From Pachypanchax playfairii (lineage: Eukaryota; Chordata; Actinopteri; Cyprinodontiformes; Aplocheilidae): a stretch of 64,000 bases of DNA. The stretch lies in the NCBI GenBank assembly GCA_006937955.1, contig SSNP01000067.1, positions 2,882,415 to 2,946,414 on the forward strand. The letters run 5' to 3'. The notes below the pieces were generated by a model, which was not told where the DNA came from, ran no database searches, and worked only from the letters and a program-made list of their open reading frames with translations. Shown piece by piece: positions 1 to 14,499 of the stretch. Within the stretch, counting starts at the first letter, position 1, and every line of letters begins with the position of its first letter. A program made the position numbers and the translations under genes.

Positions 1-864
1 GTATAACAGTGATGTCACACCCAAAATTATACTTTTGGCAGTTTTAATTTCTCAGTCATTTAACACTCACTGTCCTCCATAAATACCCACACATTGTCTC
101 TTAGTTTCATTATTGATTATTTAAAAAATGAGCAAAATGAGTCTTTTTTTGTTGGAAAAACACATTTTTTAATCAATCTTGAAACCTGACACTTGAGTCT
201 ACAGTATGTAACATTTTGTTAATTACCTGACTGGAAGGTACTTATACAGTAGGAAACTTTCCTGGGCAACACAAACAGTAATCTGGAATTTGACTGAAAA
301 AAATGAATGGGTAAATAGTAAAGTAAATAAAATAAGAGATGAAGGTAAACCATCCACAGCTTGTTGAATAAGCTGCAGTGTTGAATAATGCCATCACAAG
401 AACGCTACCTAACCAGTCAGAATGTGGACAGTCGGAGTAGCTTTCTAATACTGTGAGGGCACCAAAGGGATGAAGTTGAACTAAAGTAATATAGAACTGC
501 AAATTCAACTTTTCACGACACAATGACATTTAAATTCAGGTCACATAAAGCTAGTCTTTGTTCTCACCGAGCTGAGTTCCTCCTGCTGCTTTCCATCCAA
601 GAAACTACTGATATATATATTTTTTGGTGCAGTGCACTGAGAAGGGCAACCTCATCCATTCAGAATGTCAATTACTGAAGCGGTTAATATTTAGAAATTC
701 CCTACTGTGTCACATATTCACAAAATTCATGTGAATGTTTCCAAAAAATTTTGAATCCCCACGCCTCAACAGTTCACAGACAAGTGATGTGGTTTCACCT
801 TTTTTAGCATATTAATATGATGCTGATCATATACTTGACTCGGATCAACAGTGTGCAGTTATAC

Positions 865-1077
865 CAGGGGTGTCAAGCTCCAGGCCTCGAGGGCCACTAT
901 CCTGCATGTTTTAGATGTTTCCCTGCTTCAACACACCTGATTCTAATCCTCTGCATTTCAACAAGTGCTGCAGTAACCTGTTAACGACTTGTTCATTTGA
1001 ATCAGGTGTGTTGAAACAGGGAAACATCTAAAACATGCAGGATAGTGGCCCTCGAGGCCTGGAGTTTGACACCCCTG
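865..1077. mobile_element. hAT-type miniature inverted-repeat element, 213 bp
   Basis: The element begins caggggtgtcaa and ends with the reverse complement of the same sequence. The two arms stay nearly identical for about 75-80 bp (through the ctcgagg and catgttttagatg motifs), leaving a short centre. It is flanked by an exact 8-bp duplication, agttatac, at 857-864 and 1078-1085. An 8-bp target duplication and CAGGG termini are typical of hAT elements. It encodes nothing and would depend on a transposase supplied elsewhere. The transcribed arms would form a long hairpin. Confidence 0.9.
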
Positions 1078-3775
1078 AGTTATACAGTTGCAGAATGTAA
1101 AACTGCAAGTGAAATTTTACGCATGGGGGCGGGGTGGAGGGGCGGGGTGTTTCTCTTGTTCTCCGTTGTTATTCAATTCTTTCTCCCAGAATCTGAATAG
1201 TGTTATATTTTTTTCTAGAAGGTCTTTTCCTTCACTTTTTCAAGTGAACTTACAACACAACCCTCAGAACAATGACGAAAGAACTGTTTTAAATATTCCA
1301 AATGTGAAGGTGTTCCATAATTCATAACACGGATAAAAGATCAACACACTTAGATAAGTCTCTGCCTCGTTCTGGGTGTTTCAATCTTTCTCTGATCCCA
1401 GCTTTGGTCTATGTTTTTCTTTCTTGTGATGACGCGATCATGAAACATTTTGGTTTTATCAGAACATTTCTACAAAGACCTATCATCCTTCCTTTGTTAT
1501 CACTTGTGACATTCTTCTTACTTGGCAGTTTGGAACACTGAAAAAATTGCTACCTTTTTTTCTGCTGTGTCAACTCACCCAACTGTCTAAAAATAAGACA
1601 CACACAAACACGCACAATATATAATAGATAGCAATAGATTAAGCTTAAAAACTCTAAAGCAAAAAAGCTCCAAAGTTTATTCAGAGTTTAAAAATAATAA
1701 TTTTAAAAAATGGGACAAAACCAACCAGGAACTTTACAAGTATTTTAGCCTTTTTTCATTTGTTATGTCTATGTTCTCTCCAATTAACTCACTGTTTTAA
1801 GATTTTTTTTTTAGAAATATTGACAAATTAAAACACTGTAGGAAAAGTTATTGTCCAGCTATTTAAAGTTCAATTAATTTCATGATTATGTCAGAAGGCA
1901 AATACAAAACACGATAAAACAGCATGATACACACTTCTCTGGCATTTAGATAAAAATACCAAAATGAAGCATAAAAGAGACAAAATAAATTCATTCCATA
2001 ACAAAAGAAGAGTCAAAATATTTTAATGTGAAATCTTCTGAAATACAAAACTTTAACAGTTAATTTTAAATGGTCAGTTAAATTCGTCAGATAATTTTAT
2101 GTTTCTCGCTGGTATCCTTTCTGAAAATTTGTGAAACCTAAAAAAAATATCTTTTAGTGTTAGAAAATTAACGTTTTCATTTTACTTGAGAGTTTTAATT
2201 TAATACAAATTATGCAACACTTACTGGTGTATAATTATACTTTAATATAGATTTTTTTCCTTCTTTTATGTGGGTTACTTTGACTTCAATAAGACCTCTC
2301 AGTATAAACATACACACAAAACATGCCATTTTCATTAAGACCAGAGCTTAAGAGATAAGTGCTTCTCTTCCGTCTGAGATACATGTGTGCTTATGGGAAT
2401 GGATATTCCTTGAGCGTGTGTGGATGTGAATGATGTGTGGGTGTATATTCACACACGTGTATTTGTGATCCAAAGAGGCATGCAGTGCTTGTTGCTGTAA
2501 TCCGAGGTTTACACGCTGTAATTCTGCCGAAAGCCTGCAGGCCTTGCTGGCAGAGAGAAAGTGAGGGAGAGCTAAAGACAGAAAAGGAGGACATTACAGA
2601 GAGTACAAGAAAAAAATAAATAAATAAGCACAGCTATCAGAAGAGTAGCTGTAAAAGAAAAGAATAAGGTACTAATTGAAGTCTGACTAGATTGAAAAGG
2701 AGGAGAGGGGACAAAAATTACAAGAGTAAAACTGTGAGAATGAAACTGACATTTAAAACGATTCAAACTATTTTTTGGTCAAATTTTTCCCCAATAATGT
2801 TCACATTAATATTTTACCCAATATAACATTCATATATTTATTATGATTAAAACATTACAAGCTTTAGTATCATATTGCACTGAGTGGGACTCAAATCAGT
2901 GGGTTGTGTGTGGTTTCATTCTGTTTTTGTACTCTTTTGTGAAATCTGAAAAGGTTTCAAAGACATGCAAAAGGAGCTCTGTGACATGTCAAACTAGATG
3001 GAGAAAGGCAGAGCTTCCTTTTTGAACAAGTGACAATGCAAAGAAAGGGAAAGGGATAATTAGGAATTAGGGTGTGGGATGCTGGGGGATCAGATTTCAC
3101 TTCCATGAGAAAACTTTTTTTTCTACTCCCAGATTTGCTTTTGATACTACAGTTTGATTCTCAAGAGCTTTGAGTTTTGTTCGCTCTTGTAATAAAAATA
3201 GCTTCAGCCATAAATTACTTGTGGGACTTTTGGTACATAATACAGTTTGAATCAAGGGACTGAAAAAAAGATATTGAAAAGGCTACAAAGAGTGTCACAA
3301 GATGATGCAAAATGGTCAAAGGAAAGTGTCAAAGTGTCATAAAAGGACATTTTTCTATACTAGAAAATACACATTTGAAAACTGTCAGGCAAAAGCAGAA
3401 CAACGAAACATATATGAATGAACTTTAAACCATATAAAAGCAGATAGTTAAAATCCTTGATTTTCACATTTGAATATAATGAAGATCGAAAAAAAATGAG
3501 GACTTGTCAATTGTTGGTAGAAAAAGACGAGAAAGATGGCTTACTTATCACGCCTGCTGCAATCACTCAACTACACATACACACATACATGTATACACAC
3601 AGAGGACAATACACACTGTAAGCCCTCATTGTCCATGCTTTTTAAACCCTTGAGAGCTTTGCAGATCTTTTGCAGGCATATGGTTATTCACCTGAAGATT
3701 ATCTGTGATATGGCTGTTTGGTATTCACTTCTCTGAAAAACTAAAATATAGGCTATGCTGTATATCTGTGTAGAG

Positions 3776-3780
<5 letters not shown>

Positions 3781-3821
<41 letters not shown>
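3781..3821. repeat. (GT)n microsatellite
   Basis: About 20 uninterrupted GT dinucleotides. A dinucleotide tract of this length is likely to vary in length between individuals. Confidence 0.95.
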
Positions 3822-3822
<1 letters not shown>

Positions 3823-5867
3823 CTGAGTCTATGTTTGTGAGAGGCAAAAAATGGAGGAAGGGCTGCAAAGCAAAATGAGTATAATGATGTTTAGAGCTGA
3901 ACACAGATGGTAAAAGAACAGTGACAACATTAACAAAATTTAATGTTCATTGTTAGACTTCCCCCTTTTTTCTCACTTCTTTTAACTCTTATCACATTTT
4001 GACGAGAAGCTGGAACAAGGTATAGTTCTGACTACTTTTATCATATAATCACCACTTGATTAAATAGTGATAGAAGAAACATAACACCCATCACTGTAGA
4101 AAATTAGAGGAGGATGCACACAAAGAAGGATATTAAGTCACATTATTCTTACACTGCAAAGAATTGTGGGAACTTCAGATAATGCAAAGTTGCTGTCAGT
4201 TTGATGTGATGCAAATAGGCACAACCAAGGTTTGTAAGAAAAACAGGAATCTACAGTTCTATGATAATACAATAAAAGGCATAGGGTGAGTTTGCCCTTG
4301 CTAAAAACTGCAAATTATTAAAATACCATCAGTAAAATAAAATATTGTTTTTATTCTAAGATTGTTTTCAGGAAATTAGGTCTTTGTGAGTTAATTGCTG
4401 CCTGAGGAAATCTCATTAAAATAAACATATACAGTAAGTGACAACAACAAAAAAAAGTAAATAAGGTCTTAGCATTTATTTAGGGAGATAATTGGATGAT
4501 GTTTGTAATATGTTTAGTTCAATCCTAATCATTCATTGGAAGAATGAAGAGCTCACAAGTGGCTTCTAGATAAATAATTGTACCTAGAGACCTGCAATAA
4601 TTTTCCCATGTCTTCAGTCAGGATTTCATGTCACAAATAAGTGAACAGTCAAAAGTTTGGATTATAACTCTGTTTTACATGTTTGTGATATGTCTGTTAA
4701 TGTAATTTACTCACAAAAATATTTTTCGAAAGCAGTTGTATGAGTTGATGAAAAGTTTTAAAAAAGTTAACTTAACTAGTTATCAAAGCTGTTTCTTCTG
4801 GAAAGTCAAAGTATGTGGCTTTTTATAAAGAGCTGACATAAAATAAATGTAAACAATTTGTCAATTTCCCAATGACATAAGCCTACTGGCTACATATTCA
4901 CTTTCTAATGTAACGTTATTTATCTTTCCGCTAAAAGCCAGAATTAAAGACGGTGTTTTGCCCTTCTCATGAGATGTTTTACATTAATATCATTTTCCTT
5001 AAACAACTAAAACATATATACAGTAAAGTCTTACTGATCACCCTTCAATAAACACTCTTCAGTTTTTGCTAAATACTGTAACTGCATGATGGTAAGGCTG
5101 CTTCTGTGACATTCAGTATTTGTCTTTCTGTAATCACTATTCCTTCCATTTGTCATGATTCACAGCCTCTAATCCCTTTTCCTTGCTTGATAATCCATGA
5201 TCAATCCTATACCCCTGTAGAGCTTCTCTTCTGTCTCATGGTTTTGGAGGAGTTCTGTCTGTTTCCACTCTCTGAGTAAGTTTCTTCAGTTCACAAAGCC
5301 ATTGTTTTTTTAAGCACAAGGACACAATCTTGGTGTCAGATACCATTGCTTTGCCTTTTTTATATTTTCGCTGCTAATGGCTCTATAACCACCGTAGTGG
5401 TGCATTGTGTACAACCAGTTCATAGGCAGTTTGCCCTGTCCTTTACATCTTTTTCATTATATACCCCTTTCATGTATAAGCCAATCTATACATTCTATGC
5501 ATAGCAAAGTTTATCCAAGGACTGACGACCCACGTAATTTCCAGAGTCACCTCCTCTAGTACTATCCATTCATCACTCTCTCTGTTTCTATCTATCCAAT
5601 TCATCCTCCCGTTGACTTTAGTAAAACTTGAGGGTTAAAATTGGACTGCATCATTTTTTTATTCACCTTACTTTTTTGTATCCACCCTCATACACTTCAA
5701 CTTTCCATAGGATTCATATATCCTGGTCTATCACCTTCTTTTATCTCACTGAACTTTTTGACCAAACATCTCACTCATCTTATTCTCACTCCTTTTTATT
5801 ATAACTAAGGCAATTTGGTATCTTGAGAGTGGATAGATTTTATTCAGTAATCTCCATTTATTTATGG

Positions 5868-6000
5868 TGATGGTTCTCAGTCATCCAGGTCATAGTAATC
5901 CTAGTAGGTTAAAAAAGGCAAATAAACCTTTTTCTTAGTTCTTGAAGATGTTTCACTTCTCATCTAAGGAGCATCATCAGTTCAAAATAAAAAACGTTTC
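5868..6000 (+). repeat. Fish interspersed repeat fragment
   Basis: The stretch with ggttctcagtcatccaggtc, then the motif aataaacctttttctta and tcttgaagatgtttcac, resembles a repeat seen widely in teleost genomes. I recognise it by memory of its wording only, and cannot name its family or its ends. Confidence 0.35.
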
Positions 6001-9000
6001 CCAGAGGTTTGAAATATTCAGGAAAAAAAAATGTCTACAAACAAAACATACATGTGAACTTGAAATCCAACAATACCATTAAAAACAAAAAAAACTGAGA
6101 AATTAAACGCTGCCTCTGCAACAAACTTCTGGTTAAAAAATGAAAACCATTCATGATATGATACAATTTAAAACTGGTTCACTGCTAATATGTATTGAAA
6201 GAACACAAGTTCATTCCTTGGTTTACATATTTATTTAATGCTTGAATGATTCAAAGGTCAGTGCCATGAGACTTACTAGAAGAAAAGAAAAACACCATGA
6301 AAGTGGCTTGGTATTGAGAAAGATACATTTTGCCTTTTTATAAAATCCTTCTAAGCCCGTAGAACAATTTAATACCACATTAAAGGATGGACACGAATTC
6401 CGACTTCTTGGAAAATATAAAATAAAATATAAAGTCATCTAGTATGCTCGTCTAGTATGTATTCTAGTGGAATACATACACTTGCAAAAAAATCAAGATA
6501 ATAGTATGCCCCTACAATGGAATATTAGATTTGTTCCTCCAGCTGTACCCTAAAAAATATATAGGCATAGTCCATTAACCAATGGTAAATTATTGTGCCT
6601 TTCAGTTGTACCTTAAAAGTTAAAAATTCCACCCCAACGAATTTGTATTTATTTATTTTGCCTTGTATCTTGTATCTCATAGGTCTCCAGTATCATCATC
6701 TGAGTGCTGGAGCCTGTCAGAAGAGATGAGGTTTGACATCATGGGATGTTTTGGGAGCACCAAATACACACAACCATATAATCATGCTTTCATTCTTTGT
6801 TTTTGTTTTCCATCCATATGATTCTGAGCTGTTTTCATGCATAAAGACAATTCTGAATTCCTGTGCACATGGCTGTCAACTCCAGGAGTAACGTTTTCTT
6901 AAAAATACATGTGCTGCTTCTCAGTTTCCTTATGTCACAGCACTTGATTCGTCTTGACTGAGACATGAAACAGGGTTGATAGTGGAGTACTGGGGGAATA
7001 AAGACTTCTCCTGACTTGTCTGAACAAACAGCGTTGCAGACAAGTAGCTGCCGGGCATTTTTTTGGTGTTACCAATAAACTGTTTACAAAATGTCTGTTT
7101 TTGTTTGGCAACACGATAAAATGAATCTCCCCAAGGGTTCTGTGTGACAGCAGGTAACAATTTTAAAAAAATCTGCTGTCTCTTACGACTCTGCATGTTC
7201 CCGTTTCTTTACCCCACTCATTTGCGGCTCTTCTCCTCACCCCATCTTCCCCATCTCACAGCTTTTTGGTATGTTTTTTGAAACAAATATTCACCTGCGC
7301 TTCTTTCCCTAAACAGCTTTTAAGGACACCAGAGGCAATTGGTCAGCTTCAATCAGTGTCAGGTGTCAACTGTTCTCTGCTCAACCTGAGTTGAACTTGC
7401 TGGTCAGGGCATGTACGTTCACTCATGACTGATGTGACCTTCCAGCTAAAACAAACCACTGACCTCACAATGACAGAGTAAATCTTCAAATCCTCAAGTA
7501 TGCAGGAGTTCACAGGAGTTGTAAGTATATATTGGAAAAAAATAAAAACATAAGTGAGAAACAAGTAAAGGAGAAGTGAAGCTTAAAATAAAAGGTTAGA
7601 AAACATCTCAGGCTACTTTTTGGTGTTATTTTTGTGCATTAGAGTATGATAAAGTTGGAGGAACCTGAAACGGACACTAAACCTTTTACTTTTAATGACT
7701 GATTTTTTTTTTTTTTTTTGCTGAATAATCACTGACTCCTCTGCATTCAAGTGTAATCAGACGGGACACGATACTGCAGAGCTTATCTACAGACATCTCT
7801 ATTAATTGCTAATTTTAGGAAACACTTTTTAAAGAGCAAGACAAGCATTTTTTAATTTTATATATTTATTTTCTTTTTAACATGTTCCAAGACTGCTTAT
7901 GCAACACAAATATAACCTGAAAACAAAACAAAAAATAGAAAAAAAACACTAATTTATATTTACATTTATTCTTTACATTCATGTTTCAAACTTGCTTTAT
8001 CTGAGTTCATCACAGCAGTGACTGTGGAAAATACATCGCTGTCTGTAAGTAAATAAAATAAATAAAAACATCCCTAACAAACTGCCTACAGAAAAAAAAA
8101 AAAAAAAAAAACCCCAAAAAACTGCCTAAAAAAAAAAAAAAAAAAAAAAATGAGACAGTTGTTAATGATGGAGTCAGTTACTACTAAAATATCATTACAT
8201 GAAAGTCTCACAATTTTTTTTTTTTACCCAGCTTATGCTAACCTGCTGTTAGATTCTAGAGTTAATATATTTAAGTGTTAAAATGAATTGAAAAAAATAC
8301 AAATTTGACTGTTAGAGGCCAGTAAAAGTACAGCTTTTCAAATATTAAGTCCAAAAACTAGGTCAAAGTGTTTTTGTAGCTGTAGGCCATTATGAAACTG
8401 AATGAAGGCTCTTTATAGAACAAGCAGCGACGCTAAGTGCGGCACTGCATGTAAAAGAGCTGGTTATTTTCATAACATCTGGTGTAATTCCAAAAATTTG
8501 GTTCTGGTCTTCATACTGATTTCACAATACCAAGACTTAAACTAATTTTAATTTTTTTTAAAGGTTTGTTTTAATGGTGGCTTTATAGTTTAAGAAGTAT
8601 GCTGTACTTTGGTTATTATAATAAACATCACATGTTCAGTCTCTTTTATAATGTCACTTTTGTCCTGAAAAAATCTGAAAGCCCATCTATTTTATTCTTT
8701 AATGATCAAGCTTGTGGATTTATGTTAAAAGCATATTTTATTACATTATTTATTTATCTAAAAAAACTTCTTATTCTTCAGCTTTGTTTAATCCACAACA
8801 TGTGATTTCAGGGATTAAAATCAGAGTAAAATACACACAGAAAACACACACATGCTGTAATAATCATCAGATTAAATATCTGTCAAGGAGAAAAGGGGTG
8901 AGGGGAAATCTGCAAACCAGGATAAATCAATGACTTTTCTGTTCTCCCAATTGCTCTCGTTTCTTTTTCCATTTTATATTTTTCCTACTTCTCTTCTTCC

Positions 9001-12000
9001 TCCACTTAATTCCTCCTCCATTCTTCTACAGTTACCTACCTTGCTATGAGGCAAAGGAGACATGCTGAATACAGATTTACACTAATCTACCTAATCAGAA
9101 GAAAAAATTTGATTTTTTTTTTTCTGCTTAGAGATTTTTTTCTCTATCTACATCATTCAAGACTTCACATTCTGCTTGTTTCAGGACAGATTCAATTTAA
9201 ACCAATCCAGGTTGTATTCATTTTAAATCTGACATATATTATCAATATTTTGATGCATCTAACATGATACCATATCTCTGTCATGCTTCGCTCTTCTTAT
9301 CACCATGTTAGAATGTATAATATATAAATATAGTCTTTTTTTATTTTATCTTCATAAAATCTTGTAAATGTGCTCTGTACAGCTTCCTTTCTACCACCTT
9401 GTTTCATGATAAGAACATGAGTCTGACACTGTTGTGCATTCACACAATGTGTGTGAAAATTTAGATATAAAAATATTTCGAAAGAAAGACTTCTGCACAT
9501 CATAAAAAAAGAGAAAAACTTGAATTAAATGTTCTGTTAATAACAACAGAGCAGAATAAATCCCCTAGAATGAATAGAATCATTTACTTTGTAAAAGAGA
9601 TTTTGAAAGAAGAGCAAATATAAATATCAGGTTAACATACCGTAAATGTTGAACCCAAAATGTTAGCACACAGCTAGTTGCCTTCATGACTTTACACTAA
9701 GCAGCGGGCAGCCTGGCTTTAAAGAAATACATGACAACTGAACAACTTCAGAACAGTGAAAACTATAATTAAAAGAGGCTTGTAACCTTTTAATGTTATG
9801 TTGTGAAATTTTTCATACACTTCAGTCAGAAGACCTGTTCTTTGAGCTAAAACTAATCAATTTTCAGATAAAACTAGAAGCACAGTGAATAAGAATTTAA
9901 TGAAGTAGTGTATTTGTTTTTATTTTCATTGCATCTGTGCAACAACGTATACCCTCCAACCCCTGGATGTGGAGTTATGTTGGTCTTTGTAAAAATCAAA
10001 GTTGATTAAAGAAATGCGTGAGCACCACAAAACAGCTAATTAACTTCAGACTGAAAATTGTGTTGGTGGTGTAATTACATAATGACAATATCAATTTGTT
10101 TCTACCATGTTGCTAAAAGAACAGAAACTCAAGTTTCACAAGTCGTATAATTTTGTATAAATTCTTGGTGTCCTCACATATCTTTTTTATACTAATTACT
10201 ATTTGGTTGAAAACTTTGTAAGTGTCATGCCATGATCCCCAGGACCCAGTCAATTCCAGTTCCAGTATTAAAACTATTAATGTTTCATTTTATTTGAGCA
10301 AAGACTTAATATAGTAAGTATAAACAGTTGCTTCTACATGAAAATTATCTTACAAACTTTTTCTTTTTATTTCAATGACAGATGTGTGTGCATGCGTGTG
10401 TAGGTGGAACACTGTACCTATTTGAAAGTGGTACCTGAACAATACCTAAACTCATATTCTAATATTTACACGTATATATGTGCATATTCTATTGCAATGC
10501 CAAACAACTTTTTTTTAAATTTTCATTACTGCCATCAATGACCGAATGTAAAGTGAAGTCAAAATTTCTTGTTTTTAAGTGATGCTATAATGTATCATTG
10601 GAACTTGAATTGCATAGTACATAGTATGACTAGAAGTTCTGTCTAGTCAGGTGAACACAATCATGCATTCACAAGACCTTTTCTTAGAGTATAAACAACT
10701 AAATGCAATGGGAAATGTTCCATTTGTTCACACAGGAGTAAGGTAAGAGCTGCATGAATCAACAGGAAAAAAAATATCCGGGGTGTGATTGAATATTTTT
10801 AGTCATCAAACTGTCCCTTTTGTTTAGATGGAGAAGTAAAGATCTAAAATGTGTTCTGCAACCAGCCACTAGGGGGCACTCATTTACTTCTTTATTTTAG
10901 CTTTAACTTCCATGTTCCATTTCAGTGTCTATTTTAAAAGACTACAGTCAACATATTAATACTGTCCCACTAAAATGTTCAGATTCATCATTTTGAGAAA
11001 AACTAAAAAAAACTTTGAACTCAATGAAAAAAAGACTGTTGTTGGGAAAGTTTAAACTATAGACAAAATATTCTACGTTGTTAAAAGAATAAGAAGACGT
11101 TGCAACATAGTTTCCTAAATGCCCTAAGTCAAGATTTATTCAAATTTCTTAGAGCAAAACTAAAGGACAATGCAACAAAGTGTTTTTCTAGCTTGGATTT
11201 AACAACTGTTATTTGGAAACTGGAGTTGCAGTGTAAAATGTTTAATAGCATCGTATTTGTGTGCCCACAGCAAACCCAGCAAAGGGAACCTCCATGCAAT
11301 GATAGTGAAGCAAACATAAATTATCATGCCAAAAAAATCGGAGTAAAGAATTTTCAAACACGCTGAAGATTTATGCAAATATGGGAGTTCATGGGTTTGC
11401 TCATATTCCCATGAGACTAGCTGTATTTGAGAGACACATTAAGTCGTCATAAAAAAATAAATAAGTAAAATCAATTGAGTCGTTTAAAACACGTAATGGG
11501 AGGAAATGTTTTTCCCTGATAAAAAAAAAGGATTGAGGAGGTTTCCAGGGTCCCTGAACTCTCTGAAGTCACTTAACATAATTTACCACGCGTGTCAGAT
11601 AAGACTGGAGATGATCACTGAAGGTGACCTCAATCTCTGAAGCTGCAGATTGCTGCCCATTGATTACTGTAAAGAAGGAAAAATGCTTCTCTCTCTCTTT
11701 CAACCTGAGGAGTGCTGATGAGTAAGGAAGGGGAACATGAATGTGTGTGTGTAGGATGTAATGATATTGGTGTCTCTGTTTTTTGGATTGTGTTTTAAGA
11801 ATAAGATCATTTGTTTATTGCTCTGTGTTGCTTTTTCTTTTTTCTCTTCCCCTCTTTACTTACTTTCTTATCTTCTCATTTATCCATAACCTTTTTTGTT
11901 GCGATGATGATAAAATATTTTATGTTGTTTTTCTTCACAAAAGTAATAAAAAGATGTTGCAGATATCTTGCAAAAGTATTACTCTTGATAGGCTTATTCC

Positions 12001-12589
12001 CTATATCCCTGTAGATGTACTGAAAGACCGATATAAGCTACCATTAATCACCATTGAAGCTACTGGGGTGGAAAGCAGTAATAATTAGCAGGGACTGATT
12101 TAATGCATTTGATATCATTAATATCAAATGTATACATATGTGTGAAGTATGATGAGAATATTTGTCATCAAAGACTTTAAAAGAAAAGAGAAACTGTGAG
12201 GTTATAAAATGGCAGGCAGACCAGAGAGAATTAAGTACAAACACAAAAGATGAAAAGAGAGAGGTGTGAGTTACTTAGAACATTTTAATTAAGGTGAGAT
12301 AGGATAAAAAAGAAAGCTTGACTATGTGCTTGTCATTAATGAGGCTGTCAGCAGGAATGAAATGGCTCAGACAGGAAGCAAAATAGGAAGGTATCAGAAT
12401 AAAAAGAAAGCTTGAGTTCATTGGTATTCTAGATAGAATATAATCATTAATACAATTATAAGGACTTTATTAGAATGTACTCTGAATTACTTTTTAGACT
12501 GGACATAGAGCAGACAGATCAACTGTTGGCCAAAATCCCAAATGCTTTCTTTTGATGTTTAACAGTAGATACCCTAAAGCAAATTTTGG

Positions 12590-12960
12590 GGGAAAATCCA
12601 TCCCTGGGTTATCTAAGAGTCAATGTAGATTCTCGTGGAATTTTTTTCATGCTTTTGCAATGAAAATACAGCATTCGGATCATCATACCAAAGAGCAGCA
12701 TGCTTCTTCCTTCCTCACAGTTCGTTTAGTCAGGGTTTTATCCTCAGTTGTTTTGATACTCTGTTTCACTGCAGTGTTTTTATTGGGTTTTGATCCAGTT
12801 TAGGCACTTCATGTTAATTCCTTTTCTTTTGGTGCATATATTGCCATATGAACATCAGGCTGATCACCTGTTAGTTTGTTTGCTGCTGGAAAATGTTTGC
12901 TACTGGTATTTTGCTTTATTTTTTGTAAAGTACTGTAGCAACCATGTTGATATTCTGTTC
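12590..12960 (+). repeat. Old dispersed repeat, copy 1
   Basis: Shares several collinear blocks with 18750-19060 in the same orientation: ccctgggtt, gcttttgcaatg, a gcagtgtttt block, an attgcca block, and gatcacctgttagtttgttt against gatcacttgttagtctggtt. The copies are strongly diverged with many small indels, as expected for an ancient transposon. No coding potential is evident. Confidence 0.5.
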
Positions 12961-13804
12961 CCCTTTGCACATTGTGTACAGTATGTCCGTAGCTGATGCT
13001 GCCGGCAAGGATGACTGGGGTTGAGAGAATTAAGTAACAGCATTTATTATTACTTGTAAATAACAAAATTCATTAATAATATCACGTTATTGATTTTGTT
13101 AGTTCTTTTTTTGTAATTTTAGCTTTTCATGTATGTTTTGAGGCTTTATTCAGCCTTTTCCTCTTGGTGTTGATGCAGCCAGAGGCAGGATGTTCATAGT
13201 AACTTTATTTTCTTAGACCTTTTTTAATTAAAAGAGTTTGTGGTAAAGTCAGAGAAGATGGAAATTATGCTAATTCAAAGTGGATACAGTAAGGGTCAGC
13301 CTCACTTGAATATAACTGAAGCTAAATGACAGACCAACAAGTAGCAGCATTACTCTATAAGAAGAGCTTAAATCCCTCACATGTAATTATGCTCTCTGAT
13401 TAGGGAATTGTTCTTTAATGTAATTATACTGTGCTTGGAAGATTAATTTGTCAGTAGTGACATGCTGTGTTATGGTTGCATTTCTACACAAATATCCATC
13501 ATCATAGCCTTGTGATTCTATTTATGTTTTTTTTTTTATTTTGTCAGTGTTTTTTGTGTACTACATCAATTAGTAAATACAGAAACAAAAAGAAACAAAT
13601 GTATTGTGTTTACTACTACTAATAATAATTAAAAAATACAAATAATAATGATAATAAACCCCGGAAGTAAACGGGAACATTTTAAAAAGCTTGTGTAAAA
13701 TCCCCTGATATGTTAAATCTGAAAATGAGTCAAAACCACTTTGCACATTTGAGGATAAATTACTCAGTGTTACACCACACAGCAGTTCTGTTTTAATTAC
13801 TCAC

Positions 13805-13924
13805 CCTGCTGACTCCACGTCCCCTGTCTTCTCCATAATTTGTTCCCAGGATTTCAAAGAAGATATTGGGATTAGTGCCGTTGTCAGTGAACTCCAAGAA
13901 ACTGGTAAGCCCACTTACTCCAAA
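13805..13924 (-). CDS. grid2: GRID2-like glutamate receptor delta, internal exon D (120 bp)
   Basis: The exon encodes 40 residues: FGVSGLTSFLEF, then NPNIFFEILGTNYGEDRGRG, ending VSR. It aligns with the GRID2 segment that starts GGVSGLTGELEF and ends FEILGTNYGEELGRGVRK. GRID1 has GHITGLTG and FEILGTTYSETFG, so GRID2 is favoured again. The acceptor is tccttgcag and the donor is gtgagtaa; both ends are phase 0. An NGT sequon is present just before NPN. It joins exon C in frame (VKK then FGVS). In the family the next exon carries the segment starting LGCWNPVTGLNGSL, just before the ligand-binding S1 lobe. I could not find it between 1 and 13804, so it should lie to the left of this window. The region encoding the D-serine/glycine binding lobe, the channel and the cytoplasmic tail is therefore not in this sequence. 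Confidence 0.9.
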
Positions 13925-14499
13925 CTGCAAGGACAAGATGAAACAAACTTGTATTATTTTGTATTTATTTTGTCTGTTTTAATGTATCTTATATCTTAAT
14001 TTTAGAAGAGAACTGTGGTTTTCACTTACAATTCATTTATGTTTTATTAAATAGGGTCTTGTTACTTGTAAAAAGACCAACCATTTTTAGTAATAAAACA
14101 TGTTAAGGGCAATGTAACTCATCAAGCAATATCACAGTAAAAAGCATGGTTCATTTAGTTTTCAAGCTTTTATATTTTTGTTGTTTTTTAAAATTATTTA
14201 TTGTATTCCTTCCAAATATTTGTAACTATATGTAGATTCAGATGTGTTTATTTCACCCATAATCATTTTTAAAACCACCTTCCTTGCATGTGGTCCTGGT
14301 AACTATTTTTAACATTTTTGTTATCTCTTTAGTATGGATTATTTAAGGATTTGATTGCACTTTGTCTTACTCTCATTGCCGTTTGTTCTAGATTTTTATT
14401 ATGCCATTTCATGTTTAATTTTATGCTTCTATGGGAAAATATTCCTCTCATACAATTCTAGCAACTTTCCAGATCCTTACAGATTTTTTTTATTTTTTA

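Larger units (their letters stand above)
1..13804 (-). other. Intron of the grid2-like gene downstream of exon D (partial)
   Basis: AT-rich non-coding sequence. I see a 213-bp hAT miniature element (865-1077), a GT microsatellite (3781-3821), a fish-type interspersed repeat (5868-6000), poly-A/poly-T tracts (notably 8089-8150) and one copy of an old repeat (12590-12960). No further receptor exon or other coding exon could be supported. The next receptor exon must lie left of position 1. Confidence 0.6.

Noticed and set aside
541..600. ttctcaccgagctgagttcc resembles a minus-strand exon end with donor gtgagaac
   Set aside because: The translated segment matches no part of the delta receptors, and no acceptor of suitable spacing gives a sensible exon.
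4645..4670. cagtcaaaagtttgg matches a Tc1 terminus
   Set aside because: It is a single short match with no partner terminus nearby, so it is likely chance or too eroded to delimit.
11783..12088. A 101-codon plus-strand open frame
   Set aside because: Its composition is hydrophobic, low-complexity, T-rich translation with no recognised motif, no splice logic and no conservation evidence.
12105..12132. Short palindrome catttgatat...atatcaaatg
   Set aside because: An AT-rich 10-bp-arm hairpin is expected by chance in sequence of this composition.
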